A stretch of 64,000 nucleotides of DNA from Porphyridium purpureum (Eukaryota; Rhodophyta; Bangiophyceae; Porphyridiales; Porphyridiaceae), in the NCBI GenBank assembly GCA_008690995.1, contig VRMN01000004.1, forward strand, positions 496,001 to 560,000. Direction: 5' to 3'. Position numbers and translations under genes: made by a program. Shown one piece after another: positions 1 to 10,199 of the stretch. How positions within the stretch are numbered: the stretch's first letter is position 1; each line of letters opens with the position of its first letter. The notes beneath the pieces were generated by a model that did no database searches, was not told the origin of the DNA, and saw only the letters and a program-made list of their open reading frames with translations.

Positions 1-218
1 GGCTGTCCCCGATCCAGCGAGCTATCCACCTTCTTCCCGTCCGCGTCCAGCGTCAGCGTATAGTGCACGCTCAACGTATCACCGCTCTGCGAGCGAAACG
101 TGCTGCAACCCTCCGGCATGTGCGTGACGATCGTCTCTACTTGCTGCCCGAACGCCGCCGCGCACACCAGAGCAACCGCACACCACATTGCCACCAAACA
201 CGACACCCGCTTCATCAT
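1..218 (-). CDS. FKBP-type peptidyl-prolyl isomerase, secretory, 5' part only
   Basis: The reverse strand encodes 72 residues from a Met-Met start, then leaves the window. Residues 1-24 form a signal peptide: a basic start (MMKR), a hydrophobic Val/Ala/Leu core, and a likely cleavage near AAAFG-QQ. The following VHYTLTLDADGKKVDSSLDR matches the first strands of the FKBP fold (family pattern VHYTG-L-DG-FDSS), as in ER FKBP2/FKBP13-type isomerases that catalyse cis-trans prolyl isomerisation in the secretory pathway. The active-site second half lies outside the window, so catalytic residues cannot be checked. A thylakoid-lumen FKBP is an alternative, since the leader could be part of a bipartite presequence, but it looks too short for that. 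Confidence 0.82.
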   Translation of the reverse strand, partial: MMKRVSCLVAMWCAVALVCAAAFGQQVETIVTHMPEGCSTFRSQSGDTLSVHYTLTLDADGKKVDSSLDRGQ

Positions 219-953
219 GACTAGCTCCCTCCTCACCTTTCTCACCTTTCCGTCTCCAATTCTCGGCGTCTACTCTTCTCTCCTTTCCTCCTGCTTCGTG
301 ATCGCGGCAACCACGCTCGCGCCCCCTCAGATCTCTTACAAAACTCTTTCAGCGATGTGCTGCTTGATACGCAAGATGGCGCGGACGAGATATAGATGCT
401 GGAGACCGAAAAGGCTGTCCTTCGCTGAAGCCTCCTTGCCAAGTGGCCCGGCGCAGCTCTTCGTCGCCTGGTCGTGGAGAGCATAGAGCGAAGGAGGGTC
501 GCCTTGGTGCAGCCCACTTGACGCCATGGGCCATTTCATCGGATCAGGACGACTGAGGTACATACCGAGACGGTTGGACATGCCAACTGTTCAGGTGCTG
601 TGATTCACTTGTGCAGTCTTCTGGTTTGTTGTTGCCTGACGGATGGTCTTGTGTCGAGAAGATGGTGGAGCAGGTCTTGGACTTCACGAGAATCTCTTTG
701 ATATCGGCTCTGTTTGCTGTTTTCACACCAGCGTTTCATCTTTATATAGTCATGCTTTGCGTGACCCTGTGGTCGGTCACATCCGTCCAGCGCGCGTGGC
801 TTGCTTCCATCCATTGTCAATGGAGAGGTCAATCCACATCACTATACATTTGCACTGTGACAGTTAATGTTCTAGTCGCACTCATCATGCGTCAATCTCT
901 TAGGTTCGGCATGCGTTGCACGGCGCTTCGTTCGCTGCGGATCCAACTCGTCC
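219..953. other. Intergenic, no gene recognised
   Basis: Contains the upstream region of the FKBP gene. Short open frames occur on both strands, but none shows a domain, biased composition or a homologue I recognise. No RNA gene seen. Confidence 0.5.
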
Positions 954-1340
954 TTAGTACGATTTGGAAACTCTTCTTCCGCCTCCGCAGCATAGAGTGG
1001 GACACAGGTCATCCTCGAGATTAGTGGTTACCTTGTAGATGCCCATTCTGTCAGAGCCCGAGCCACCAAGGGTGCCGTGGGCACGCCTGGTATATGTTGC
1101 GATGAATTTATCCTCCTCCGCGGCGCGCTGCTCCTCGTCTGGCTCTTCATAGATGGTGCTGAGCGTCGGCCGGAAGCGAGCCAGCCGGCTGGGTCTGAAC
1201 AGGTTTGGCGACAGGTCGATGCACTTGAACTTGAGCTCCAGCAGCGTTGACGACGTGCACGAGGCGGTCAAGAACTGCGTGCGCGCGTCTGCCACGCGCG
1301 CAGCTTGCAGTCGCAGCGACGGTCTCCTCGGCCCGGACAT
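954..1340 (-). CDS. Possible small hypothetical protein (128 aa)
   Basis: A frame starting at MSGPRRPS runs 128 residues to a stop at 954. The same frame is open further upstream, but that part is translated (CA)n repeat and unlikely to be coding. The middle has a mixed composition (CIDLSPNLFRPSRL, then an acidic EEPDEEQRAAEEDKF stretch) more protein-like than the overlapping frames. No domain, membrane segment or known family is recognised. Competing frames of similar length exist on both strands, so this may not be a gene. Confidence 0.25.
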   Translation of the reverse strand: MSGPRRPSLRLQAARVADARTQFLTASCTSSTLLELKFKCIDLSPNLFRPSRLARFRPTLSTIYEEPDEEQRAAEEDKFIATYTRRAHGTLGGSGSDRMGIYKVTTNLEDDLCPTLCCGGGRRVSKSY

Positions 1341-1436
1341 GTTCAGTTCGCAAGCATGTGGCCCCACTTCTGACGCGCCGCTCGTGGTGGTCCAGCGGTC
1401 CCACCATGCGAGACGCCCAAGGGCTCGGCCATTAAA

Positions 1437-1502
1437 GAGAGAGAGAGAGGGACACGGCTTGTACGTTTTCCGTCCGTCCGCCTGTGTGTGTGTGTGTGTG
1501 TG
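1437..1502. repeat. (GA)n and (TG)n microsatellites
   Basis: A GA run at about 1437-1449 and a TG run at about 1483-1502 lie close together, just upstream of the possible gene ending at 954. Confidence 0.85.
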
Positions 1503-1745
1503 ATTGTGAGTGTGCACAAAACGGCATGCGGAGGACGCGTGCGAATCGCTACGCCCCTCGTGCCGTTCATTCCCCTCCTGGCCGGATCATGTGCGTCCAG
1601 GTTGGGCGTACTTACACTGCCGCCATCGTGAAAGGCAGCGCCATTTCGACATTGCGCCGCGGGTTTGCAGTGCGCCTTGATTTCATTCCCACAAGCGACG
1701 GAAGCGGCTTGGCGCTGAGACGTCATGACGCCAGCATCTGAAAGG

Positions 1746-1771
1746 CCAACCAACCAACCAACCAACCAACC
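1746..1771. repeat. (CCAA)n tetranucleotide repeat
   Basis: About 6.5 uninterrupted copies of CCAA. Confidence 0.9.
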
Positions 1772-1864
1772 ACCTACTGTGGTGGTGGTGTTTTGTTAGT
1801 TGAGGTGCTGGTGTCAACGCCTCAATCCCACACACTCTTCCACGCCGCTCAGTCAAAACACCCA

Positions 1865-1926
1865 CACCTACAAACACACCTACAAACACACCTACAAACA
1901 CACCTACAAACACACACACACACACC
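1865..1926. repeat. 12-bp tandem repeat grading into (CA)n
   Basis: Four consecutive copies of CACCTACAAACA (1865-1912), followed by a CA dinucleotide run to about 1926. The 12-mer looks like an expansion of mutated CA repeat. Confidence 0.9.
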
Positions 1927-2006
1927 AACCAAAGAATTCCTCCCGTGCGTGTCAGAGCCGCCTTTCAACAAGTGAAAGACAAAACCAAAACACACATGCA
2001 AAAGAG

Positions 2007-2027
2007 AAACCCTAAACCGGGTATAAA
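2007..2027 (+). promoter_or_regulatory. Telo-box plus TATA box, probable eL32 promoter
   Basis: AAACCCTAAA at 2007-2016 is followed at once by TATAAA at 2022-2027. The telo-box (AAACCCTAA) is an established promoter element of ribosomal-protein genes in plants. The next gene downstream is ribosomal protein eL32, whose ATG is about 500 bp away, so a long leader or a 5'-UTR intron is implied; a CAG stands just before the start codon (2523-2525). The link to eL32 is inference. Confidence 0.5.
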
Positions 2028-2530
2028 CCGCGTCGCCACTTTCGGCGCGTGCGTGCACTGCCGCATCCTGCGCGCTCCGGTCATATGAGCACTGCGGCGT
2101 TTCACTCCCCTCACCACCACCGCAAGCAAGAAACACAACACCTGCGAAAAAGGGCACTCGCTTGGTTTATCAGTAAACGCAGCACGGCTTGGTAGATCTT
2201 GCGTAACCCTGGATCTAACTGCGCCGTGTGGTGAGGCACGACCCTCGATCTAACCCGGCACGAAACTGCGCGTGTGTGGGGGGAGGGTAAGGTACAGTGT
2301 GTACACTCCGACGTTTCTTGGCACCGGCGGCGCGGTTTGAAGGAAGCTGTGCGTGGGTGTAATAGAACGGTGCTGTTTTGCGATTGTGGGTGTTCTGGGA
2401 AAGACGGGCCGGCGCGTAAGGTTGAAAAAGTTTGGTCGTGGGGTGGTCTGAAAAGTTTTGTGGGGAGGAGTGCAAGGGAAGCGAGACTGCGGGGGGAGAG
2501 AGAGAGAGGTGGAAGAAGAGAACAGGCACG

Positions 2531-2932
2531 ATGCCGCGACCACTCGTGAAGCAGAAGATCGTGAAGAAGCGCACAAAGCGCTTCCTCCGACACCATTCGG
2601 ACCGGTATAACCGCGTGCCCGAGTCGTGGCGCAAGCCAAAGGGTATTGACTCGGCCGTGCGCAGGCGGTTCCGAGGCACCGTGCGCATGCCCAACATTGG
2701 GTACGGAAGCGATAAGAAGACCAGGGATATGATCCCCAGCGGGTTCTACAAGATTGTGGTGAACAACGTCGAAGAGTTGCAGATGATTATGATGCACAAC
2801 CGTAAGTTTGCGGCCGAAATCGCGCACGCCGTCTCGGCGCCAAACAGGAAGAAGATTGTTGAGCGCGCAAGGGAGCTTGACATCAAGGTGACCAACGCGG
2901 GCGCCCGACTTCGTACGGAGGAGACTGAATAG
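2531..2932 (+). CDS. RPL32: 60S ribosomal protein L32 (eL32)
   Basis: 133 residues, the usual eL32 length (about 130-135). Conserved signatures include [15 protein letters not shown] near the N terminus, [30 protein letters not shown] and the final helix [20 protein letters not shown]. The protein is a component of the large cytosolic ribosomal subunit. The start is the ATG giving MPRPLVKQK, which fits the family; the frame stays open upstream to 2432, but that part is low-complexity Arg/Glu/Gly leader. No intron in the coding part. The gene converges on EIF2B1, with 331 bp between their stops. Confidence 0.97.
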   Translation: MPRPLVKQKIVKKRTKRFLRHHSDRYNRVPESWRKPKGIDSAVRRRFRGTVRMPNIGYGSDKKTRDMIPSGFYKIVVNNVEELQMIMMHNRKFAAEIAHAVSAPNRKKIVERARELDIKVTNAGARLRTEETE

Positions 2933-3263
2933 ACTGTTTGCGTTGCGGTACATGCACGAACGGGCATTCGCGTCTGGGCGGCCAGGTGCAGTCGGCAAGA
3001 ATCCTTACGCGACACCGGCGCACTTCTTCTGCAGGCTGACGAATATGGAGGCCTAGCAAAGTGCGCAAGGACGCTGTCAGAGTGTGCCGATATTCTCATC
3101 TACAAAAGACGACAAGGCCGACAGGGTTTTCTTTGTGAATGGGTGCGTGGTCAGACGGACGCCAAGATCCTGCACTGCTTTCAGACACGATAAAGAGTTT
3201 TGTTTGTATTGCTTATATTAGTGGCGGTCCCCTTGGCTTTCTCTGGTGTTCTCAAGATCCATG
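2933..3263. other. Convergent 3' intergenic region
   Basis: Lies between the stops of eL32 and eIF2B-alpha and should hold both 3' UTRs. Nothing else recognised. Confidence 0.6.
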
Positions 3264-4268
3264 CTAGTTTTCCATGGCCATGTACATGTAGGTCGCAATC
3301 AGCTTGTCTGACACGGCGGCGGGCGTGAGCACGCCTTCGTCCGTGAAGAGCAAGGTGATGTACTGCGACGGCGTGAAGTCACTGGGAATAACTTCCAAAT
3401 CAAACGAATCAGAGTCGGAACTGGACGCATTTTCTTCTGGCGGGCCACGCGTTCCAACTGCCGGAAACCGCGGTCCGAGTTCCATACCGGGGACCCTTAG
3501 AAGGTCCTTTTGGTTCAGCGGATACAGACGGGCAAACTTGAAGCATTCACTCGCGACGTAGAAAGGCCGATTAAACGCCTTTGCCGCGAGTGCAATGGTG
3601 AGAGTGCCGATGCGGTTGACGAGGCCCCCGTTTTCCACAATGCCCTCTGCGCCCACTAGCACCATGCTCACTTGCTCCATGATGGCGCCAACGGCTGCGT
3701 CCACGACCATCGTCACCGGAATACCCAGCGCGTGCAAGCGCTTCACCATTTTCAGTCCGTCTCCAAACGGCCTGCCCTCGGTGGCAATGACGCGGAACGA
3801 CTTGCCTGAACTGCGCGCGCGCTCAAGAATAGCCGTCACGAGTGAACTATTGCCATGCACCAGCACAGTGCATCCGTCCGCCACAAAGCGTTCGGCGCTC
3901 TGAGCAACGCGCTCAGCGCAAACCTCGGTGCTCTGCGCAAACTCGGAGAAGCGCACAATCATTTGCTGCTTGCTGACCTCGAATGGCAGCGAGTCGAGCG
4001 CCACGCGTGTCACAAAGCGAAAGAAGAGCTCACTCGCCGCCTCGAGCGAGATCGATTTCCGCCCAACGGAGGCCCGGATCGCAGCCAGCGCATCACGCAC
4101 CTCGCGCTCAAGCCCCATCACCGTGCCGGCCTCACTATTTTTCACCACTTCGGCGAGCACTTGCAGCGCCGCCGGCGCCAACTTCTCTCCGCGGGCTACC
4201 CGCCCCTGGAAGTCGACACGAGCGTGCGCAGCCAGCGCTGTTTCGGGGCCCGCTTCGTCCGCCGCCAT
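3264..4268 (-). CDS. EIF2B1: Translation initiation factor eIF2B subunit alpha
   Basis: 334 residues from the chosen Met (MAADEAGPE); an in-frame Met 12 codons upstream at 4304 is possible. It is a regulatory subunit of eIF2B, the GDP-GTP exchange factor for eIF2, with the IF-2B (Rossmann-like) fold. Visible signatures are VLVHGNSSLV, VIATEGRPFGDGLKM, VDAAVGAIMEQVSMVLVGAE, GIVENGGLVNRIGTLTIALA, FYVASECFKFARLYPLNQ and the C-terminal ITLLFTDEGVLTPAAVSDKL, which singles out the alpha subunit from beta and delta. An acidic serine-rich insert (SSSDSDSFDLE) lies just before that motif. The upstream PP2C gene on the same strand ends only 56 bp before this ATG, so the promoter must lie within or very near the PP2C 3' end. 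Confidence 0.95.
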   Translation of the reverse strand: MAADEAGPETALAAHARVDFQGRVARGEKLAPAALQVLAEVVKNSEAGTVMGLEREVRDALAAIRASVGRKSISLEAASELFFRFVTRVALDSLPFEVSKQQMIVRFSEFAQSTEVCAERVAQSAERFVADGCTVLVHGNSSLVTAILERARSSGKSFRVIATEGRPFGDGLKMVKRLHALGIPVTMVVDAAVGAIMEQVSMVLVGAEGIVENGGLVNRIGTLTIALAAKAFNRPFYVASECFKFARLYPLNQKDLLRVPGMELGPRFPAVGTRGPPEENASSSDSDSFDLEVIPSDFTPSQYITLLFTDEGVLTPAAVSDKLIATYMYMAMEN

Positions 4269-4324
4269 ATTCGAATGATTCCAGTCCGAACCTTGCTTGT
4301 GCACAGATGTCTCTTTAGTGAACT

Positions 4325-5974
4325 TTAGTCTTTCAGGCTGTCATTCTTGGGCGCGAAGGGATGTTGCAGGCCATTAGGCAAAATGAGTACGGGCTTCTCG
4401 CCACTGGACGTAAATGCGCTAAATAGGCCCTTCTTCTTGCCCGACTTGGACAAGTTACCGGTCGAATGGATGTCAAGGTACAGCACGATGGCAGTTGTGT
4501 CGTCCACGACAACCTCCATGCGCCGCCACCGCCTCACTGCCTCTGCCACCAGGGCTTCCGCGGCCTCGGCGGCGTCTGAACCGGCGGCGTGCATTTTTGT
4601 CACAAAGTCGCATACTTCACGCGATGTCATGAATTCCCACACTCCGTCGCTGGCCAGAACAATAAACATGTCGCTCTCGGTGAGCGTCACATGCGTGACC
4701 TCCGGAATGGGCATCACTCCGTACTCGCTGAGAATGGTATCGCCAATGCTGCGAGTCATCGCGAGACCCGGAATCCATTCGCGTGGCATCCAAACCCTCA
4801 GCGGGCCCATGTTCCGTCGCCAGCGCGCGATGCGGCCGCCCGCAGCGCGCACTCGCTTCTTTTCATCCGGTCGGGTTGGCTTCTGATCGTACGATAGCCC
4901 AACGGGCTTACACCGCTCTTTCCCTGTTGCAGAAGTTGCACGACGACCCAATATGGCACGCGAGTCACCCACGCACGCCGTATAGCAGTCATTTCCGTGC
5001 AGCCATACGCAGATTGCTGTCGTGCCGCTAAACATGTGGTCTGCCTTGTCCGAAACAACTTCATGCAGCACCTTTTCGGCCTGCGCATGGGAAACGGAAA
5101 GAGCACGCATGCGCACGCGGTGAATCATGGACCTTCTTTCAACGCTTTCCGAGTTGACGTCTGTCCGAAATGTGGTAGTGCTCAACGAGTCCTGCAGCCC
5201 GCTCGCAATGCTGTCGCGCACCGAGTGACTCACTGTGCGTCCTTCGGTGCCATGCCCATCAAAGACACCGAAAAGCATCTGATGGTCAAGCCACGGACCC
5301 ATGGCGCAATATGCATCTTGGTTGGTCTTACGCACCTCCACGCTCCGGTTGTTCTCGCCCCTGACTTGCTCCCATCCAGCTTTGGTACATGCGCCAAACT
5401 TGATATGCGGCACCTTGTCCAGCGCCAGCTCCACGCGACCCTCGCCGTCCTCGCCATCCCTATAATCCGGCGCCGCATTTGGTCGTACTGTGCGCTGCAT
5501 TAGCAAGTCACCGTCAAGCGATAGGCGCTGCATAGCTCCATTATTCGGGTCCAGAGCGTCACCATCCGAGTCCACACTACCGGTCTCAGCCTTATCATTC
5601 TCCAGATCATCCGTCCCAGATCTTGAGGTCATTGCAGTGGCGTGACCCGCGCTCCCATCAGTCCGCGACCGCGTCGCGACTGACTGCGACAAAAGCGCAG
5701 ACTGAGGCTGCTCTTGCAGGTGCGACCCCGACGACGTCGAGCCTACATCTGCGCTGTCCGTTCTTCCATGCGCATGACTGCTACTCCCTTGGGCATGACT
5801 GTGACTGTGACTCTGACTGTAAGTGTGCGTGTGGCTCCTGGCATGCGCGTCGCCCGTCCCATTCATCCCACTCCTACTCGCGCTGTCCTGACGCGCCTCT
5901 GCTGCGGACGCTCCGCCCGCAACCGCCGCAGCAGCCTTTGTTCCACCGCCCCTCCACATTCTCCCGAGAAGCAA
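4325..5974 (-). CDS. PP2C-family (PPM) Ser/Thr protein phosphatase
   Basis: 549 residues. The first ~185 are low-complexity, with a His/Ser-rich stretch (about 46-70) and Ser/Asp/Glu-rich sequence, probably disordered. The catalytic PPM domain spans about 195-500 and retains the metal-binding motifs: FGVFDGHG (238-242 region), TACVGDSRAI (336-340), LAMTRSIGD (404-412), ASDGVWEF (443) and DDTTAIVLYL (491-492). It should be an Mg/Mn-dependent phosphoserine/threonine phosphatase; the substrate cannot be read from sequence. The domain layout resembles soluble plant PP2Cs. It is divergent from the SSB gene, with starts 273 bp apart, and lies tail-to-head with EIF2B1. Confidence 0.95.
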   Translation of the reverse strand: MLLGRMWRGGGTKAAAAVAGGASAAEARQDSASRSGMNGTGDAHARSHTHTYSQSHSHSHAQGSSSHAHGRTDSADVGSTSSGSHLQEQPQSALLSQSVATRSRTDGSAGHATAMTSRSGTDDLENDKAETGSVDSDGDALDPNNGAMQRLSLDGDLLMQRTVRPNAAPDYRDGEDGEGRVELALDKVPHIKFGACTKAGWEQVRGENNRSVEVRKTNQDAYCAMGPWLDHQMLFGVFDGHGTEGRTVSHSVRDSIASGLQDSLSTTTFRTDVNSESVERRSMIHRVRMRALSVSHAQAEKVLHEVVSDKADHMFSGTTAICVWLHGNDCYTACVGDSRAILGRRATSATGKERCKPVGLSYDQKPTRPDEKKRVRAAGGRIARWRRNMGPLRVWMPREWIPGLAMTRSIGDTILSEYGVMPIPEVTHVTLTESDMFIVLASDGVWEFMTSREVCDFVTKMHAAGSDAAEAAEALVAEAVRRWRRMEVVVDDTTAIVLYLDIHSTGNLSKSGKKKGLFSAFTSSGEKPVLILPNGLQHPFAPKNDSLKD

Positions 5975-6247
5975 ACGCCCAACGTCAACGACCTTTCCGT
6001 CCCTCGTTCACCTCCGCTCTGCTCCTCTTCCCTCACTCTTCCACGGGCTGCACGCAGCCGAACAGAAACACGCCCGTTTTTCGAAAATCGAAGCTGGCTG
6101 ACTGTACACCTCGATTGTACTTTTAACCGAAACCGAAAGGATGTTCGTAATTTGTGGCGGAATTTGTGAACCCGCTTTGGAATCACGGCGCGTGCGGTTT
6201 CGAGGCGCGCATGTGGGTGAGGAGGGCGGCCGTGCGTACTGAGAGGG

Positions 6248-7471
6248 ATGTGCGCGGCTCTGTTTGTGTCGCCAGCGCTGGGAGCACCCGCGGCTGGTGC
6301 AAAGCGCCTGCGAGACTCCCGCAGCGCAGTGCCATGCGTAATCTCGGTCAAGTCGAATCGTACGTCCATTCGCTGCATGTGTAGCAGTACCAGCAGCGGC
6401 AGCACAGATGCGTCGGCGACATTCCGAGCGAATCATGTCGAGCTAAGGGGTGTCATTGAAAAGGAGCCTGGCGTGAGAGCCGTGGGAGAATCAGAGGCGT
6501 TGCGGCTCGCGTCATTTGTGCTGCTCGTGCCGAGGTACACGGCAGATCGGAAGAAGGCATTTGACAAGGTGGAGATAAAGGCTTGGAATGAATTGGCAGA
6601 CTTGGTCAGTTCCGCCGCGTTGGGTGCGGGAGAGGAAGTAGCATTGCAGGGAAAACTACGACATGAGTCCTATACGACCAAGTCTGGTACTTTTGTCAGC
6701 AAACTCACTGTGGTCGCAGATGAATTGCACTTTCGTGACGCATTGGCGGCTGGGCGTGGCGAAGCCCAGCCCAGAACATCGCAACCGCAATTTTCAGCGG
6801 CCCCAAAGGCCGAATTCAATGGCTCTGCGACGATGGAGTTTCCGAGTCGTAATGCATTCGCAGGGCTGTCGCCACGTTCCCCGGCCAAGCAGGTCATTGA
6901 ACAAATTTCAGACGCTGTCCCTTGGAACGATCCGGACTGGTGGCCGGCGAGTCAAGAGGAATTTGAGATGGCAATTGGCGTGTCTTCAAGCACGTCTCGA
7001 GAACGAAATGGATATTCAAAACTCGAGTCTAGCGGAAGGCTAAATCGTGAGTCTGTGCGAGTGTCTCTGCCACCTTCGGCAACAGAGAGCGAACCGAGTC
7101 CACCCTCATCAGGGAATTGGCTTACAGAGCTAGAAATGCTGGAGTCGAAGTCATATGATGAAATAGACGTGGGTGCGGCCGACCAACACATTATTGAAGA
7201 TCCTGATTTAGATACGTACATTCCGTCCAAAGTCTCAGACGGGTCGTTTGCAGGCTTGGGTCTGCTTGACGGAGAGACAAACGTCGCTGCTGCCGAGGAG
7301 ATCAAAGAGGAAGCGGAGACGGACGGTGACGACGAATGGTCAGACGGAGAGAGCGATACGGAGACACTAACGTCAGTGGAAAGAAGCAGGCAAGAAGGTG
7401 GACGAGCCGGACATGACAGTGATGTCGATGAATCTTACCTGCACGGAACTTCGTCAGACGATGATTGGTGA
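6248..7471 (+). CDS. Organellar single-stranded DNA-binding protein, OB fold
   Basis: 407 residues. Residues 1 to about 45 (MCAALFVSPALGAPAAGAKR, Ser/Arg-rich) look like a plastid or mitochondrial presequence. Residues ~60-165 form an SSB-type OB fold: VELRGVIEKEPGVRA, LLVPRYTADRK, DKVEIKAWNELADLV, EEVALQGKLRHESY and KSGTFVSKLTVVADELHF follow the bacterial SSB strand order. A short conserved-looking PWNDPDWWPAS patch near residue 225 is reminiscent of motifs in plant organellar SSBs (OSB/WHY-type partners); that is inference. The tail is acidic (DDEWSDGESDTE, ending SDDDW) like the acidic tip bacterial SSBs use to recruit partners. It probably acts in organelle DNA replication or repair. Confidence 0.8.
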   Translation: MCAALFVSPALGAPAAGAKRLRDSRSAVPCVISVKSNRTSIRCMCSSTSSGSTDASATFRANHVELRGVIEKEPGVRAVGESEALRLASFVLLVPRYTADRKKAFDKVEIKAWNELADLVSSAALGAGEEVALQGKLRHESYTTKSGTFVSKLTVVADELHFRDALAAGRGEAQPRTSQPQFSAAPKAEFNGSATMEFPSRNAFAGLSPRSPAKQVIEQISDAVPWNDPDWWPASQEEFEMAIGVSSSTSRERNGYSKLESSGRLNRESVRVSLPPSATESEPSPPSSGNWLTELEMLESKSYDEIDVGAADQHIIEDPDLDTYIPSKVSDGSFAGLGLLDGETNVAAAEEIKEEAETDGDDEWSDGESDTETLTSVERSRQEGGRAGHDSDVDESYLHGTSSDDDW

Positions 7472-7814
7472 AAGAGATGGATTTACAAACACTCGTGTAC
7501 CTTGAGTTCGCCATTTTGTTAGAACGTGTCTGAAACCATCAAGTAAAATCGAGGCGGAAAACTACACGCTCAACGTCACACCTTTTTTTCGCGTGTGATG
7601 CCACGAGCGCCTATGCGTACCAGGGCCGGACACCGAAACCAATTTTCGAGCCCGAGCAGGAAGGAATAAATGCATCCAGCGCATACCTGCGTGAACAATG
7701 CAGAGATCACATCACGGCAATATGGCCATTCAAATATCTGACACCGTGTATGAGCTCTATTCTTGACTCTTCCCATCCTGCCTTCAGTCGGTGATCGTTG
7801 GAATCTATCCTGCG
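7472..7814. other. Convergent 3' intergenic region
   Basis: Between the stops of the SSB gene and the M3 peptidase gene; a T7 run near 7583. No gene or RNA recognised. Confidence 0.5.
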
Positions 7815-10199
7815 TTAGGCTGGAGAGGAAAGCCCTGCGTGCCGGAGCAGAGCATCGATGCTTGCTTCACGCCCTCGAAACATGCGGTAGATACTTTTCG
7901 CGGGGCGGCTACCGCCCATTGCGAAGACAGTGTTTCGGAGGCGCGTCCCGAGCTCCCGTACTCGCTCTTCATTCTCCAGACCCACCTCCTCGAACGCGGC
8001 GAACGCGTCCGCTGAATACACTTCAGCGTACTTGTAAGAGTAGTAGCCCGCGCTGTATCCACCGGCAAAGATGTGGCCAAACGTGCATAAGAAGCGATCG
8101 TATGGCTGTGGGGGCATGACGAGCGTGCGTTCGCCGACACGCTTTTCCCATTCCAGCATGTTCACACTGCCGTCCGCAGGGAACAGGGAATGCAGCTCCA
8201 GGTCCACGATGCTAAAGTGGAGTTGTCGAAGGAGCATCGAGGCGGCGCGGAATTTCTTTGCCGCGACAATCTTCTCGAAAAATTCCTCAGGCAAAGGTTC
8301 GCCTGACTCCACGTGCTTTGCCATGCCCATGAGTGTGTCGCGATGGTAGCACCAATTCTCCATGTACTGAGATGGCAGTTCAACAAGATCCCACTCCACG
8401 CCGCGGATGCCTGCAACCATGCCGTCTTCCACCGTCAGTGTATGGTTGAGTAAATGACCGAATTCATGGAAAAGCGTCTCGACTTCTCTGAACGTCATGG
8501 TGCTGGGTTTCGATCCTACCGGTGGGCTCTGGTTACAGACAGCATGTCCAACAGGAAGTCGCGCTGTCCGCCCTGCTGGCGCGAACAAGGTTGAACGCGA
8601 CACGACCTCGTCCATCCATGCTCCACCGCGCTTTTCTGCCGGGCGCGAGTATGGATCGAGATAAAAGTAGGCCATGGGCTCACCGCTCTCATTCTGAATG
8701 CAGTAAAATCGCACATGCTCATCCCAAACAGAAATGCTTTCCGCCTCCTTATCCACAGGGACGACAGTGACCCCAAACAAGCGCTTCACCAGACCAAACA
8801 GGCCGTCAAGAACATTCTCGAGTGAAAAGTATGGCCTCAACTGTTCTTCTTCGAAATCAAACTTGGATTCTTTCAGGCGCTCCGAGTAAAACGTCACGTC
8901 CCAGTGCTGTAGGGACTCCCCGGCCGGGAAGCCCATAGACTCCGCAAACGCTTGTAATTCAACGAGCTCCTGCTGCGCGGCTGCATACGCGGCACCACGC
9001 AGCTGCTCCATCAACGCGGTGGCCTCCTCAAACGTCGCTGTTTTGCGCGCAAGGCTCACTTCTGCATAGTGAGCAAAGCCGAGAATGCCGGCCATCTCCT
9101 TACGCAACGCCAAAATTTCTTCGCAAACCGGAACATTGTTCACATCACGCTCAACGTACTCTGCGAGCTCGGATGCGCGCGTCAGCGAGGCCTTGTACAC
9201 TTGTTCACGTAGCTCACGCGATTTCGCGTACTGCATGAACGGCATGTACGACGGAAAGTCTAGCGTGACCGCCCACGGACCGCTTTCAGGCGTCGCACCT
9301 TCGTGCCCCTTGGAAGCAGCGGTCTGTGCTGCCATGGCGCGCCATGAGCTAGGCATCCCCTCGATCTGCTCCTGCTTGTCGAGAATCAACACGTACGCCT
9401 TTGTTGAGTCAAGCACGTTGTTGCCAAACGTCGTGCTCAGCTCGGCGAGCCGCAACTTGATTTCGTTGAAGCGCTTCTTCTGGTCACCCTGCAAAGCGAC
9501 GCCCCCAAGCTCAGCACTGAGCACGTTTTGATCCACTATGCGCTTCTGTGTGTCCGAAAGGGCATCGTATGCCTCCTTTGACGACTGCAACGCCTTGAAG
9601 CCCTTGTAGATGGGTTCCGATTGGCTAATTCGACTCGTGAATGCCACAATCTTGGGCTGCATTTTCTGCTTCGCCTCCCGAAGCGCCTCAGTATCCTTCA
9701 CCCCGCTCAGGTGACTCACGGTGCCCCATACTTTGCCTAGCTTATCGCTCACCTTTTCCAGCGGATGCACGAGCGTTTCAAAGCTTGCGACCGCCGCTGG
9801 CGTAGCTTTGTCCAGCGAAGCTTCGAGCTCTGCCACTTGCTGCTCGGCCCATTGAAGCATTTGCTCCACGGCTGGCTCGACGTGCTCCGGAAGGACCTTT
9901 CCGTACAACGGGAGCACGGCACTGGTGTCGAGTAGGGCATTTGAGTCAGTGGAGGCGCTCATGCTGACAGCACTCAGTCCCACACATCGACGATGTGGCG
10001 CACACAGGTTATGCACTCGCGCAGAACCGACGCTCGCCGACCGCACATTCACACCACCCAGCCGGGAATATCCTGCGGCGTGTGCGCGCGCACGCGCCAG
10101 AGCCGCTGTCGACACGGACGAGGCCGACCACAGTGGCTGCGCCGACGATGACAGCACGAAACCCATAGCTGATTGACCAAGCCTACGCGACCTCCACAT
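7815..10199 (-). CDS. M3-family oligopeptidase (organellar OOP/oligopeptidase A type)
   Basis: 794 residues. Residues 1 to about 80 are Arg/Ser/Ala-rich with few acidic residues, a plausible organellar presequence; a Met-Ser-Ala at about 80 could be a second start giving a cytosolic form. The rest matches M3A zinc metallopeptidases (thimet oligopeptidase/oligopeptidase A). The zinc site is LFHEFGHLL (HEFGH 578-582), with the third ligand Glu in RGVEWDLVELPSQYMENW. Also seen are FYLDPYSRPAEKRGGAW and the C-terminal FGHIFAGGYSAGYYSYKYAEVYSAD block that closes the substrate channel. It degrades short peptides, typically cleared presequences in plastids and mitochondria. It is divergent from the kinase gene. 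Confidence 0.95.
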   Translation of the reverse strand: MWRSRRLGQSAMGFVLSSSAQPLWSASSVSTAALARARAHAAGYSRLGGVNVRSASVGSARVHNLCAPHRRCVGLSAVSMSASTDSNALLDTSAVLPLYGKVLPEHVEPAVEQMLQWAEQQVAELEASLDKATPAAVASFETLVHPLEKVSDKLGKVWGTVSHLSGVKDTEALREAKQKMQPKIVAFTSRISQSEPIYKGFKALQSSKEAYDALSDTQKRIVDQNVLSAELGGVALQGDQKKRFNEIKLRLAELSTTFGNNVLDSTKAYVLILDKQEQIEGMPSSWRAMAAQTAASKGHEGATPESGPWAVTLDFPSYMPFMQYAKSRELREQVYKASLTRASELAEYVERDVNNVPVCEEILALRKEMAGILGFAHYAEVSLARKTATFEEATALMEQLRGAAYAAAQQELVELQAFAESMGFPAGESLQHWDVTFYSERLKESKFDFEEEQLRPYFSLENVLDGLFGLVKRLFGVTVVPVDKEAESISVWDEHVRFYCIQNESGEPMAYFYLDPYSRPAEKRGGAWMDEVVSRSTLFAPAGRTARLPVGHAVCNQSPPVGSKPSTMTFREVETLFHEFGHLLNHTLTVEDGMVAGIRGVEWDLVELPSQYMENWCYHRDTLMGMAKHVESGEPLPEEFFEKIVAAKKFRAASMLLRQLHFSIVDLELHSLFPADGSVNMLEWEKRVGERTLVMPPQPYDRFLCTFGHIFAGGYSAGYYSYKYAEVYSADAFAAFEEVGLENEERVRELGTRLRNTVFAMGGSRPAKSIYRMFRGREASIDALLRHAGLSSPA